A stretch of DNA of 64,000 bases from Rhizobiaceae bacterium (GCA_023953905.1 JAMLJA010000019.1:1-64000), one strand, 5' to 3'. Counted from the stretch's first letter, positions 23,196 to 33,002 are shown. The notes: generated by a model from the letters alone, not told the origin. Numbers and translations are program-made.

Positions 23196-26075
23196 CTACT
23201 CCGCTGCTTCGAGCTGACCAGAGATCCGGCGGCTGGCGCGCGACAGCTCATCATACTCCTGCTGCCAAGCAGTGGGACCGTTCGACGGGGCCACCTGGAC
23301 TGCGGTCACCTTGTATTCGGGGCAGTTGGTCGCCCAGTCGGAAAAATCCGTGGTGATGACATTGGCCTGTGTGTCGGGATGGTGGAACGTCGTATAGACC
23401 ACACCCGGCGATACGCGGTCGGTGATCAGCGCCCGTAATGTCGTTTCTCCGGCGCGAGACGCCAGCTTGATCCAGTCACCGTCGCGAATGCCGCGCTGTT
23501 CCGCGTCGTGCGGGTGAATTTCCAGCCGGTCCTCAGCGTGCCAGACCACGTTTTCTGTGCGCCGGGTCTGTGCGCCGACATTGTATTGCGACAGGATGCG
23601 GCCTGTGGTCAGCAGCAGCGGGAAGCGTGGCCCCGTCTTTTCGTCCGTTGCGACATACTCGGTCCGGATGAACTTGCCCTTGCCGCGCACGAAACCACCG
23701 ACATGCATGATCGGCGTGCCTTCCGGGGCCTTTTCATTGCAGGGCCACTGCACAGAGCCCATTTTCTCAAGATACTCGTAAGACACGCCCGCAAAGCTTG
23801 GCGTGGTGGCTGCGATCTCGTCCATGATCTGCGACGGGTGCGTGTAACCCCAATTGAGGCCCATTGCCCGCGCCATCTCCTGGGTGACTTCCCAGTCGGC
23901 CAGGCCGTTCTTCGGTGACATTACCTTGCGGACGCGATTGATGCGCCGCTCAGCGTTGGTGAATGTACCGTCCTTTTCGAGGAAGGTCGAACCGGGCAGG
24001 AAAATGTGGGCGTAATTGGCCGTCTCATTCAGGAAAAGGTCGTGCACCACGACGCATTCCATGGCCGCGAGACCCGCCGAAACATGCTTGGTGTCGGGAT
24101 CGGACTGGAGAATATCCTCGCCCTGCACATAAAGTCCCTTGAACGTGCCTTCCACCGCCGCGTCCAGCATGTTGGGGATGCGCAGGCCGGGCTCGTTGTC
24201 GAGCTTCACACCCCACAGCTTCTCGAAAATGTCGCGCGTCTCGTCGCCCGATATGTGGCGGTAGCCGGGGAGTTCATGCGGAAATGAACCCATGTCGCAG
24301 GAGCCCTGGACATTGTTCTGGCCACGCAGCGGATTCACGCCGACGCCGCGACGCCCGATATTGCCTGTCGCCATGGCAAGGTTGGCGATGGCCATGACCG
24401 TCGTCGAACCCTGACTGTGTTCGGTCACGCCAAGTCCGTAATAGATCGCCGCATTGCCGCCGGTGGCGTAGAGCCGCGCCGCCTGCCGAATCAGTTCGGC
24501 GGGAACGTTCGACAGCTTTTCCACTTCTTCGGGACTGTTACGGTCCTCGGCCACGAAGGCCGCCCAATCCTCGAATTCCGACCAGTCGCAGCGCTCGCGG
24601 ATGAACTGTTCGTTGAACAGCCCTTCCGTCACGATGACATGCGCGAGCGACGTAACCACGGCGACATTGGTGCCGGGCTTCAGCGGAAGATGGCAGGTCG
24701 CCTTGGCATGGACCGAATCCACCGTCTCGGTGACGCGCGGATCGAGCACGATCAACTTGGCGCCCTTGCGAATACGCTTCTTCATACGCGACGCGAAGAC
24801 TGGATGGGCGGCCGACGGATTTGCGCCGATCACCATGATGACGTCTGAATCCTCGACCGAATCGAAATCCTGCGTACCCGCCGAGGTGCCGTAGGTCTGG
24901 CCCAGTCCGTATCCTGTAGGCGAGTGGCAGACGCGCGCGCAGGTGTCGACATTGTTGTTACCAAAGCCGGCGCGCACCAGTTTCTGAACGAGGTAGGTTT
25001 CCTCATTCGTGCAGCGCGACGAGGTTATGCCCCCGACCGCACCGCGCCCGTACTGGTACTGGATGCGCCTGAACTCGTTGGCCATATGGGCAAAGGCCTC
25101 GGACCAGCTCACCTCGCGCCACGGATCGGTGATCTTTTCCCGGATCATCGGGTTGAGAATGCGTTCCTTGTGCGTGGCATAGCCATAGGCGAAGCGACCT
25201 TTTACGCAGGAATGACCGCGATTGGCTTTCCCGTCCTTAAAGGGCACCATGCGCACCAGTTCGTCACCGCGCATCTCGGCCTTGAACGAACAGCCGACGC
25301 CGCAATAGGCGCAGGTGGTCACAACCGAATGTTCCGGCTGGCCGATTTCGATGACGCTCTTCTCCGTTAGCGTGGCCGTCGGACAAGCCTGCACGCAGGC
25401 GCCACAAGAGACACATTCGGAATCAAGAAAATGCTGATGCATGCCCGGCGAGACGCGGCTGCCGAAGCCCCGGCCCTCGATCGTCAGCGCGAATGTTCCC
25501 TGAACTTCCTCGCATGCCCGAACGCAGCGCGAGCAGACAATGCACTTGGACGGGTCGTAGGTGAAATACGGATTGGTCTCGTCCTTCGGCATCCAGTTGA
25601 AATTCGCCACGCCGTCGGACTTGGCCTTGACGTGGTTCTCACCGTCATAGCCGTAGCGCACATCCCGCAGCCCAACCGCGCCCGCCATATCCTGCAACTC
25701 GCAATCGCCATTGGCAGCACATGTGAGGCAGTCGAGCGGATGGTCGGAGATATAGAGTTCCATCACGCCCTTGCGGATGGTCTTCAACCGGTCCGTCTGC
25801 GTCTTCACAACCATTCCCTGCGCGACCGGCGTGGTGCAGGACGACGGCGTGCCGGCGCGGCCCTCGATCTCGACCAGGCAAAGCCGGCATGAACCGAAGG
25901 CATCGACCATATCGGTGGCGCACAATTTCGGGATGGCGATGCCCGCATCCATCGAGGCGCGCATGATGGAAGTACCCTCGGGCACAGACACTTCGAAGCC
26001 GTCAACCGTCAGGGTGACCATCTTTTCCGACTTGGAAGCCGGGGTGCCGTAGTCGATTTCGTGGATCAGACCCAT
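23196..26075 (-). CDS. fdsA: NAD-dependent formate dehydrogenase alpha subunit
   Basis: 959 residues, catalytic subunit oxidising formate to CO2. N-terminal [2Fe-2S] ligands Cys52, 63, 66 and 80; His112-Cys116-Cys119-Cys125 for a distal cluster; two ferredoxin [4Fe-4S] sets at 178-188 and 221-231 (CIVCSRCVRAC, CVSCGACVQAC); a further [4Fe-4S] at Cys255, 258, 262 and 290. The molybdenum ligand is Cys383 followed by His in RVCHSPTG, so no selenocysteine is needed. Bis-MGD binding domains follow to the C-terminus. It is complete and lies after the DUF4287 gene. Confidence 0.95.
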   Translation of the reverse strand: MGLIHEIDYGTPASKSEKMVTLTVDGFEVSVPEGTSIMRASMDAGIAIPKLCATDMVDAFGSCRLCLVEIEGRAGTPSSCTTPVAQGMVVKTQTDRLKTIRKGVMELYISDHPLDCLTCAANGDCELQDMAGAVGLRDVRYGYDGENHVKAKSDGVANFNWMPKDETNPYFTYDPSKCIVCSRCVRACEEVQGTFALTIEGRGFGSRVSPGMHQHFLDSECVSCGACVQACPTATLTEKSVIEIGQPEHSVVTTCAYCGVGCSFKAEMRGDELVRMVPFKDGKANRGHSCVKGRFAYGYATHKERILNPMIREKITDPWREVSWSEAFAHMANEFRRIQYQYGRGAVGGITSSRCTNEETYLVQKLVRAGFGNNNVDTCARVCHSPTGYGLGQTYGTSAGTQDFDSVEDSDVIMVIGANPSAAHPVFASRMKKRIRKGAKLIVLDPRVTETVDSVHAKATCHLPLKPGTNVAVVTSLAHVIVTEGLFNEQFIRERCDWSEFEDWAAFVAEDRNSPEEVEKLSNVPAELIRQAARLYATGGNAAIYYGLGVTEHSQGSTTVMAIANLAMATGNIGRRGVGVNPLRGQNNVQGSCDMGSFPHELPGYRHISGDETRDIFEKLWGVKLDNEPGLRIPNMLDAAVEGTFKGLYVQGEDILQSDPDTKHVSAGLAAMECVVVHDLFLNETANYAHIFLPGSTFLEKDGTFTNAERRINRVRKVMSPKNGLADWEVTQEMARAMGLNWGYTHPSQIMDEIAATTPSFAGVSYEYLEKMGSVQWPCNEKAPEGTPIMHVGGFVRGKGKFIRTEYVATDEKTGPRFPLLLTTGRILSQYNVGAQTRRTENVVWHAEDRLEIHPHDAEQRGIRDGDWIKLASRAGETTLRALITDRVSPGVVYTTFHHPDTQANVITTDFSDWATNCPEYKVTAVQVAPSNGPTAWQQEYDELSRASRRISGQLEAAE

Positions 26076-26084
26076 GAAAGACTC

Positions 26085-26300
26085 CTAATCGTGCGATTTG
26101 CGTGCCAGCGCCTGCGCCACCAGCGCATTCGCGTGGCCGTGTCCAAGACCGTGATCGGCTTTCAGCCAGGTCACGATCTCCAAATGCTTCATGCCTGATT
26201 TCGCATCGATCAGGCCCATCCAATGCTCGATCGGCTTTCCGTAGGTCTTTTCGATCGACGGGAAATAGGATGCCGGGCCTTTGATCTTGGCGTCGCTCAC
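26085..26300 (-). CDS. DUF4287-type small protein inside the fds operon
   Basis: 71 residues from the GTG at 26300, which overlaps the fdsB stop in a GTGA; a longer reading into fdsB would be out of context. The sequence SYFPSIEKTYGKPIEHWMGL, MKHLEIVTWLKADHGLGHGH matches the DUF4287 family of unknown function. No cofactor motif, signal or membrane segment. Coupling to fdsB and a 9-base gap to fdsA suggest that it is made with the dehydrogenase and may help its assembly or activity. Its role is not known. Confidence 0.82.
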   Translation of the reverse strand: MSDAKIKGPASYFPSIEKTYGKPIEHWMGLIDAKSGMKHLEIVTWLKADHGLGHGHANALVAQALARKSHD

Positions 26301-27853
26301 TCGGCGGCCTCCGCCATTTTCTTCGGGGCGAAATCGTCCGGGAAGTGCTTGATGGCGCTCATCACCGGATAGGGCGTGAAGCCACCCAGCGCGCACAGCG
26401 AGCCGAACTTCATCGTGTTGCAAAGGTCGGTGACGAGCTCGAGGTTTTTCTCGGGCTCGATCCCTGCGGCGATCCTGTCAATCGTTTCGACCCCGCGCGT
26501 GGAGCCGATGCGGCACGGCGTGCACTTGCCGCAGCTTTCGATGGCGCAGAACTCCATCGCAAATCGCGCCTGTTTCAGCATGTCGGCCGTCTCGTCGAAG
26601 ACCGTTATGCCGGCATGGCCGATCAGACCGTCCTTTGCCGCGAAGGCCTCGTAGTCGATCAGCGTGTCGAACAGCGCGGGCGGGAAATAGGCGCCGAGCG
26701 GTCCGCCAACCTGTGCCGCCTTCACCGATCGGCCCGTCGCCGCGCCGCCCGCTATGTCGTAGACGATCTCGCCAAGCGAGAGCCCAAACGCAGTCTCGAA
26801 CAGCCCGCCATGCTTGACGTTTCCAGCAATCTGGATCGGAATTGTACCGCGCGAACGGCCAAGGCCGAAATCCTTGTAGAACGCAGCGCCCTTGTCCATG
26901 ATGATCGGAACGGAAGCCAGCGAGATCACATTATTGATGACGGTCGGCTTGCCGAAAAGACCTTCAATGGCGGGCAGCGGCGGCTTGGCGCGAACCACTC
27001 CACGCTTGCCCTCAAGTGAATTCAGCAACGAGGTTTCCTCGCCGCAGACATAGGCACCCGCGCCGACGCGCACCTCGATATCGAAGGCATTTGGCGAGCC
27101 CAGCACATTGACGCCCAGCACGCCTGCGCGCCGCGCGATCTCCACGGCTCTCTCCATCTTGGCGATGGCGTGCGGATACTCCGAGCGGATATAAACGAAG
27201 CCCTTGGTCGCGCCTGTCGCGATGCCCGCAATGGCCATGCCCTCGATCAGGACGAAAGGGTCGCCCTCCATGATCATCCGGTCGGCAAAGGTGGCGGAGT
27301 CTCCCTCATCGGCATTGCAGACGATGTATTTCCGGTCGCCGACGGCATTCAGCACCGTGTTCCACTTGATGCCCGTCGGGAACCCCGCGCCACCGCGACC
27401 GCGCAGACCGCTTTCGGTGACCTGGCTCACAATGTCCGCCGGCGCCATCGCGACGGCATTCGCGAGCCCTCTCAGTCCGCCATGTGCACGATAATCTTCC
27501 AGGGAAAGCGGGTCGATAATCCCGCAGCGTGCGAAGGTGAGGCGCGTCTGGCGCGCCAGGAAAGGTATCTTCTCCGGGTCGCCCAGCGACAGATGGTGCG
27601 AGGCGCCGGAAAGGAAATTCGCTTCGAAAAGGGAGGCGATGTCAGCGGCCTTCACAGGTCCGTAAGCGACGCGTCCGTTCTCGCTTTCAACCTCGACCAT
27701 CGGCTCCAGCCAGAACATGCCGCGAGAGCCGTTGCGCACGATCGTGGCCTCGATGCCGCGTGCCGCCGTCTCTTGCGCAATGGCGCGAGCTACCTTCTCG
27801 GCACCCAATGCCAGTGCGCCTGCGTCATCAGGTATGTAGATCTTGACGGTCAT
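26297..27853 (-). CDS. fdsB: Formate dehydrogenase beta subunit (FMN/NAD-binding)
   Basis: 518 residues, NuoF-like with an N-terminal thioredoxin-like region. The FMN/NADH loop RGRGGAGFPTG is at 151-161, with YIVCNADEGDSATFADR and AGAYVCGEETSLLNSLEG following. The C-terminal [4Fe-4S] ligands are in ESCGKCTPCRIGSTRG plus a later Cys in SLCALGG. It passes electrons from FdsA to NAD+. The start overlaps the fdsG stop by 4 bases. Confidence 0.95.
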   Translation of the reverse strand: MTVKIYIPDDAGALALGAEKVARAIAQETAARGIEATIVRNGSRGMFWLEPMVEVESENGRVAYGPVKAADIASLFEANFLSGASHHLSLGDPEKIPFLARQTRLTFARCGIIDPLSLEDYRAHGGLRGLANAVAMAPADIVSQVTESGLRGRGGAGFPTGIKWNTVLNAVGDRKYIVCNADEGDSATFADRMIMEGDPFVLIEGMAIAGIATGATKGFVYIRSEYPHAIAKMERAVEIARRAGVLGVNVLGSPNAFDIEVRVGAGAYVCGEETSLLNSLEGKRGVVRAKPPLPAIEGLFGKPTVINNVISLASVPIIMDKGAAFYKDFGLGRSRGTIPIQIAGNVKHGGLFETAFGLSLGEIVYDIAGGAATGRSVKAAQVGGPLGAYFPPALFDTLIDYEAFAAKDGLIGHAGITVFDETADMLKQARFAMEFCAIESCGKCTPCRIGSTRGVETIDRIAAGIEPEKNLELVTDLCNTMKFGSLCALGGFTPYPVMSAIKHFPDDFAPKKMAEAAE

Positions 27854-28329
27854 TTGCGCAGCGCCTCGACGATTTCGTCAATAGCGTCCTCATCGACGCG
27901 TCCTATCAACTCCCCGTCCAGCATCGCTGAGGGCGCACAGGCGCAGAGGCCAAGACAATAGACCGGTTCCATCGTGACGGACCCGTCCCTGGACGTCTCG
28001 TGAAATCCGATGCCAAGCGCTGCCTTGAGCCTCGACGCGACGACATCAGACCCCATCGACTGGCAGGCTTCGGCCTGGCAGATTTTCAACACGTGCCGGC
28101 CCGCCGGTTCCTTGCGGTAGTCATGATAGAAGCTGACAACGCCATGCACCTCCGCATTGGAGATGTTCAGCGCTTCGGCGATCACGGGAAGAGCTTCTCC
28201 TGGCACGAACCCGAACTCGTCCTGAATGCCATGCAGAATCGGCAGAAGCGGACCTTCAAGGTGCTTCAGGTCGGCGACAAGCGCGGCGGTGCGTGCTTCG
28301 ATTTCGGTACGTGCGAGCTGCATGTTCAT
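27850..28329 (-). CDS. fdsG: Formate dehydrogenase gamma subunit (NuoE-like)
   Basis: 159 residues from the ATG at 28329, which has AGGGAGGG 5-6 bases upstream. Thioredoxin-like [2Fe-2S] ferredoxin related to NuoE; cluster ligands Cys84, Cys89, Cys125 and Cys129 in ICQAEACQSMG and YCLGLCACAP. It belongs to the FdsGBA electron-transfer module. First gene of the leftward operon, behind a control region of about 110 bases that carries an inverted repeat. Confidence 0.94.
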   Translation of the reverse strand: MNMQLARTEIEARTAALVADLKHLEGPLLPILHGIQDEFGFVPGEALPVIAEALNISNAEVHGVVSFYHDYRKEPAGRHVLKICQAEACQSMGSDVVASRLKAALGIGFHETSRDGSVTMEPVYCLGLCACAPSAMLDGELIGRVDEDAIDEIVEALRK

Positions 28330-28419
28330 GCAGCGCCCTCCCTGACTTAGCGTCACTCCCAACGCTTCGCGATCAGTCGAACAGATGAAACCCGGAAAAT
28401 CAATAAAGCGGTCTCGTCA

Positions 28420-28442
28420 GTTGATAGAAGATCTCTATCAAC
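28420..28442. promoter_or_regulatory. Candidate LysR operator for the fds operon
   Basis: Perfect 9-base arms GTTGATAGA and TCTATCAAC with spacer AGATC. The core ATAG-N7-CTAT and T-N11-A are the usual LysR layout. The site lies 91 bases before the fdsG start and overlaps the stop codon of the upstream LysR gene. No T-tract follows, so it is not a good terminator in either direction. Confidence 0.55.
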
Positions 28443-29361
28443 CAACCTTCGTGAGACTATCGGGGAAGGTCGTACGTAGTGCCTTTGCCAGCGCCATCGC
28501 CTCGTCTACCAGCGCCGCGACGAGCGGTGTGTGCGGTTCGCGCGGTGCAACAACCAGCCCCACCGTATGGCTGGCGTCCGGCTCCACGATGGGAACGGCC
28601 CGGATGGGTTCGGCAAAGCCGAACGTCTCAGCCAGATTGAGCGGCATGATCGATGACCACTTGCCGGTCCGGATGTGGGAGAAGAGCACGATCATGGAGT
28701 TCGATTCCAATGTCGGGCGCACCTGCACACCGGCTTCGGCCAGATGCTGGTCGATGATCCTGCGGTTTTGCATGTCCGGCGTGAGAAGGCACAGCGGCAG
28801 GTTGCTCACCTCTGCCCAGGTCACGGTCTTGCGATCCGAGTAGCGCGTGCCGGCGGCGGTGATCAGCTGATAGCGCTCTGAATATAGTGGCACGCTGACG
28901 ACGCGTCCCAGCGGCTCGTTGTCGAGATAGGTGATGCCTGCATCGATGTCGAAATTGCCGAGCATGGACAATACCTCGATCGATGTCCGTGACATGATCG
29001 AAAACGTCACGCCGGGATGCTTCTCACGAAACGGCGTAGTGAGGCGTGGCGTCATGGCAAGTGCCGTGGGAATGGCCGCAATGCGCATGCGGCCTGACAG
29101 GCCATACCGCGCCGCCCGCATTTCCTCGCGCATGGCCCGAGCATCGCCGGTGATGCGCCGCGCCCATACAAGAACCTGCTCGCCTTCCGGTGTCAGGCCC
29201 TGAAAGCGGGAGCCGCGCAGCACGAGCATGACGCCGAGTTGATCCTCAAGCTGTTTGATCGCGGCCGACAAGGTTGGCTGCGTGATGCCCAGTTCTTCGG
29301 CCGCATGGCCGAAATGCCTGGCCTTGGCGAGTGCCATGAACGCTTCGAGCTTGTCGATCAT
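28438..29361 (-). CDS. LysR-family regulator, probable FdsR
   Basis: 307 residues. N-terminal helix-turn-helix (KLEAFMALAKARHFGHAAEE, LGITQPTLSAAIKQLEDQLG, LVLRGSRFQGLTPEGE) and a LysR effector domain. It is encoded directly upstream of fdsG in the same direction, as regulators of NAD-dependent formate dehydrogenases often are. The inverted repeat between the two genes is a likely binding site. Activation by formate is inference from family and context. Confidence 0.88.
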   Translation of the reverse strand: MIDKLEAFMALAKARHFGHAAEELGITQPTLSAAIKQLEDQLGVMLVLRGSRFQGLTPEGEQVLVWARRITGDARAMREEMRAARYGLSGRMRIAAIPTALAMTPRLTTPFREKHPGVTFSIMSRTSIEVLSMLGNFDIDAGITYLDNEPLGRVVSVPLYSERYQLITAAGTRYSDRKTVTWAEVSNLPLCLLTPDMQNRRIIDQHLAEAGVQVRPTLESNSMIVLFSHIRTGKWSSIMPLNLAETFGFAEPIRAVPIVEPDASHTVGLVVAPREPHTPLVAALVDEAMALAKALRTTFPDSLTKVG

Positions 29362-29379
29362 CAGCCGAACTTATGCCGG

Positions 29380-29396
29380 TTCCCCGGATTGGGGAA
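29380..29396. repeat. Short inverted repeat between lysR and mrp
   Basis: TTCCCC (29380-29385) and GGGGAA (29391-29396) flank GGATT in the 165-base divergent region between the LysR gene and the Mrp-type gene. It lies 19 bases from the LysR start and could be an operator for either gene. Nothing else stands out in this gap. Confidence 0.25.
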
Positions 29397-29526
29397 GTCG
29401 AACGCGACCGAGGCAGTCCAGCGTTCTGAAGCGATTTGCATGTTCTTCGTGCTCGCTTCCGCGGTGAAGCTTGGTTCGCGCGCCGCAATGCACTATCTGG
29501 ACAGCGACAGAAGCCGGAAAGGTCAT

Positions 29527-30684
<1,158 letters not shown>

Positions 30685-30715
30685 GACCGAGACGGCCCTA
30701 ACGAGGCATAGGCAA

Positions 30716-30790
30716 TTGCGTGACACGTCACGCAAGTCGTCAAAGCGAAGGCGCGAGGCGACATCGGAAATTCCGGCATCGCCCCGCGCC
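30716..30790. terminator. Two inverted repeats between convergent mrp and AGCS genes
   Basis: A perfect repeat TTGCGTGAC / GTCACGCAA with a 2-base centre lies at 30716-30735. A longer imperfect hairpin at 30750-30790 pairs GGCGCG-GGCGA-type arms around GGAAATTCC. Both sit in the 120-base gap between two gene ends and probably serve as a bidirectional terminator; the first, having almost no loop, could instead bind a protein. Confidence 0.45.
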
Positions 30791-30804
30791 CCCCGTAGAA
30801 GTGA

Positions 30805-32217
30805 CTATCTCCGCTTCCAGATCCCGGCGTCGATCTTGCCGGTCAATTCTGGATAGGCGGCAGGGTCGAAACGTGGCGTGCCGCTCTTCTTCTGATCGAA
30901 ATAGTCTTTCGTCAGTTTCGCGACGGTTCCTGAGAGGAGCAGGATCGCAATCAGGTTGACCGTTGCCATCAGGCCCATTGCTGCGTCAGCCATGTTGAAG
31001 ACGACGGCGACCGTCGTGTAGGCACCCCAGATCACCATCAGCAACACAACGACACGCAGGACGCTGATCGCCCCCTTGTGCCCGAGTTTCAGGAAGACCA
31101 TCGCATTCTCGGCATAGGCGTAATTGCCGATGATCGACGTGAACGCGAAGAAGAAGATGGCGATGGCGATGAAGTATCGGCCAGCCTCTCCGATGTGCAC
31201 GACAAGCGCTTCCTGCGTGAGAGGCGTCCCGGTCAGTTCCGAGCCTGGTGTCAGCACGCCCGACAGAAGGATCATCACACCCGTCGCCGTGCAGATCAGG
31301 ATGGTGTCGATGAAAACGCCAAGCGCCTGAACGAAACCCTGGCTCGACGGATGATGCGGCGATGGCGTGGCGACTGCCGCAATGTTGGGAGCCGAACCCA
31401 TGCCCGCCTCGTTCGAGAACAGGCCGCGTTTCACACCGTTGAGCATGGCGCCCGCGACGCCGCCAGCCGCTTCCTCAAACCCGAAAGCGCTTCCGACAAT
31501 GTGAGCCAGAACACCCGGCACCTCAGTAATATTAACGAGCAGAACGTAGACAGCCATGCCGAGATAGGCGACGGCCATGAAAGGCACGACATATTCGGCG
31601 ACCTGAGCGATCTGACGAATACCTCCGAAAATCACCACCGCCGTCAGGATCGCAAGCGCGACGCCCACCCAGATTTTGCCGAAGCCGAATGCGCCCTGCA
31701 TTGCATCCGCAATCGAGTTGGCTTGAACGGCGTTAAAGACGAGGCCGAAGGCGATGATGAGACAGACGGAGAAGATCACGCCGGCCCAAGGCGCCTTGAG
31801 ACCCCTGGCGATATAGAATGCGGGTCCGCCGCGATACTGACCGTTCTCGTCGCGCACTTTGTAAAGCTGAGCCAAAGCGCTCTCGGAATAGGCGGTCGCC
31901 ATGCCGACTGCGGCCACCACCCACATCCAGAACAATGCGCCCGCACCACCCAGATACAGCGCGACGGCAACACCGGCGAGATTACCCGTTCCAACGCGGG
32001 ACGCGAGGCTAGTGCAAAGTGCCTGAAATGGCGTGATGCCGCTGCTGTCGGATTCCGGCGCACGCAGCACCGAGCGGAACAGTTCGGGGAAATGCCTGAA
32101 CTGCAAAAAACCCAATCGTATCGTGAAGAAAATTCCGACCGCAATCAGTCCATAAATAAGGACGTAACCCCAGAAAATGGTGTTCAGAAAATCGATTAAA
32201 GCGTTGAGCGCACCCAT
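30805..32217 (-). CDS. AGCS-family sodium:alanine/glycine symporter
   Basis: 470 residues from the ATG at 32217 (GAAGGGG lies 7 bases before it). An inner membrane protein with about 10-11 hydrophobic segments. Family markers include NTIFWGYVLIYGLIAVGIFF, the region RVGTGNLAGVAVAL, GVKRGLFSNEAGMGSAPNIA and KKSGTPRFDP near the C-terminus. It imports alanine or glycine with Na+. The start is framed by a hairpin and there are TCGACA repeats further upstream. Confidence 0.92.
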   Translation of the reverse strand: MGALNALIDFLNTIFWGYVLIYGLIAVGIFFTIRLGFLQFRHFPELFRSVLRAPESDSSGITPFQALCTSLASRVGTGNLAGVAVALYLGGAGALFWMWVVAAVGMATAYSESALAQLYKVRDENGQYRGGPAFYIARGLKAPWAGVIFSVCLIIAFGLVFNAVQANSIADAMQGAFGFGKIWVGVALAILTAVVIFGGIRQIAQVAEYVVPFMAVAYLGMAVYVLLVNITEVPGVLAHIVGSAFGFEEAAGGVAGAMLNGVKRGLFSNEAGMGSAPNIAAVATPSPHHPSSQGFVQALGVFIDTILICTATGVMILLSGVLTPGSELTGTPLTQEALVVHIGEAGRYFIAIAIFFFAFTSIIGNYAYAENAMVFLKLGHKGAISVLRVVVLLMVIWGAYTTVAVVFNMADAAMGLMATVNLIAILLLSGTVAKLTKDYFDQKKSGTPRFDPAAYPELTGKIDAGIWKRR

Positions 32218-32236
32218 GCCTGACCCCTTCTCAGGC
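32218..32236 (-). promoter_or_regulatory. Hairpin presenting the Shine-Dalgarno of the AGCS gene in its loop
   Basis: On the minus strand GCCTGA and TCAGGC pair around the 7-base loop GAAGGGG, and the stem ends immediately before the ATG. The only ribosome binding site of the gene is therefore the loop of a 6-base stem. Seen directly; an effect on translation is inference. Confidence 0.45.
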
Positions 32237-32327
32237 GCAATACATCCGCGCTCCGGCAAACCTTTTCAGGTCGCCGCAACTCAGTGTGCGCCGTGCTTGG
32301 AGATAAATTGACGCACCGATAGTTGCA

Positions 32328-32364
32328 TGTCGAAAATACTTCGACAACCCGCAATAATCGACAA
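32328..32364. promoter_or_regulatory. TCGACA box cluster upstream of the AGCS gene
   Basis: TGTCGAA (32328-32334) and TTCGACA (32340-32346) form a perfect 7-base inverted repeat with a 5-base centre, and TCGACAA occurs at 32341-32347 and again at 32358-32364. Three related boxes in 37 bases suggest a protein binding region about 110-150 bases before the symporter start. No glycine riboswitch core was recognised here. Confidence 0.4.
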
Positions 32365-32434
32365 GTTGTGCATCACAGGGCTCACGCCGACGCGGCTTCG
32401 GTCGAGGCCGCGTCCATGAACTGGCTGACGCCTG

Positions 32435-32884
32435 TCAGGCGCCTACTTTTTCACCGAACGTCGAGAAAAATTCGCCTGCGAGCTTCTTGGAAGTCGAGGT
32501 GATGAGGCGGCTGCCAAGCTGGGCGATCTTGCCGCCGACATCGGCTTTTGCCGCATATTTCAGGAGTGTCGAATCGGGGCCAAGTTCTGTGAGTGTCACA
32601 TCGGCACCGCCTTTGGCAAAGCCGGCAATGCCGCCCTTGCCTTCGCCTTCGATCGTATAGGAATGGGGAGGATTGAGGTTCTTGAGCGTGACTGCGCCGT
32701 TGAACGTCGCCTTGATCGGGCCGACCTTCAGAACCACTGTTGCGGCAAGGCCATCATCGGCGGTTTTTTCAAGGCTCTGACATCCTGGAATGCACTCCTT
32801 TAGGACGGCTGGGTCGTTGAGCGCTTCCCACACCTTGTCGATCGGCGCCGCGATCGTTTCTTCCCCTTCGATAACCAGAGCCAT
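32435..32884 (-). CDS. CoxG-like SRPBCC protein
   Basis: 149 residues from the ATG at 32884 (GGAGGA 6 bases upstream). The sequence ETIAAPIDKVWEALNDPAVL, CIPGCQSLE, and GGKIAQLGSRLI are those of the CoxG family, SRPBCC-fold proteins that in CO dehydrogenase clusters help anchor or mature the enzyme. No coxMSL or other molybdenum hydroxylase genes are in the window, so the function is open. Divergent from the xylonate dehydratase-like gene. Confidence 0.83.
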   Translation of the reverse strand: MALVIEGEETIAAPIDKVWEALNDPAVLKECIPGCQSLEKTADDGLAATVVLKVGPIKATFNGAVTLKNLNPPHSYTIEGEGKGGIAGFAKGGADVTLTELGPDSTLLKYAAKADVGGKIAQLGSRLITSTSKKLAGEFFSTFGEKVGA

Positions 32885-32988
32885 GCGGTCCTCCTGCAAC
32901 TTTTAAGATGCCTTGACCTAAGCCACCACTTGTCCGTTGTCTATTCCGCGCGAAGGCGTACGACGATGAATCTGGGCTCTTGCCCCGA

Positions 32989-33002
32989 TGGTAGCGTTGT
33001 CA
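32989..33002. promoter_or_regulatory. LacI-type operator candidate upstream of the dehydratase
   Basis: TGGTAGCGTTGTCA fits the general LacI-family pattern TGnnAnCGnTnnCA at every defined position, 40 bases before the dehydratase start. The left half is identical to the perfect palindrome at 49770. No LacI gene is in the window. Confidence 0.35.

Noticed and set aside
23196..26075. Selenocysteine-type formate dehydrogenase
   Set aside because: The metal ligand codon encodes Cys383 and there is no in-frame TGA.
32218..32434. Glycine riboswitch before the AGCS symporter
   Set aside because: Such symporters often have one, but the conserved paired cores were not found on the minus strand here; only a short hairpin and TCGACA boxes are present.
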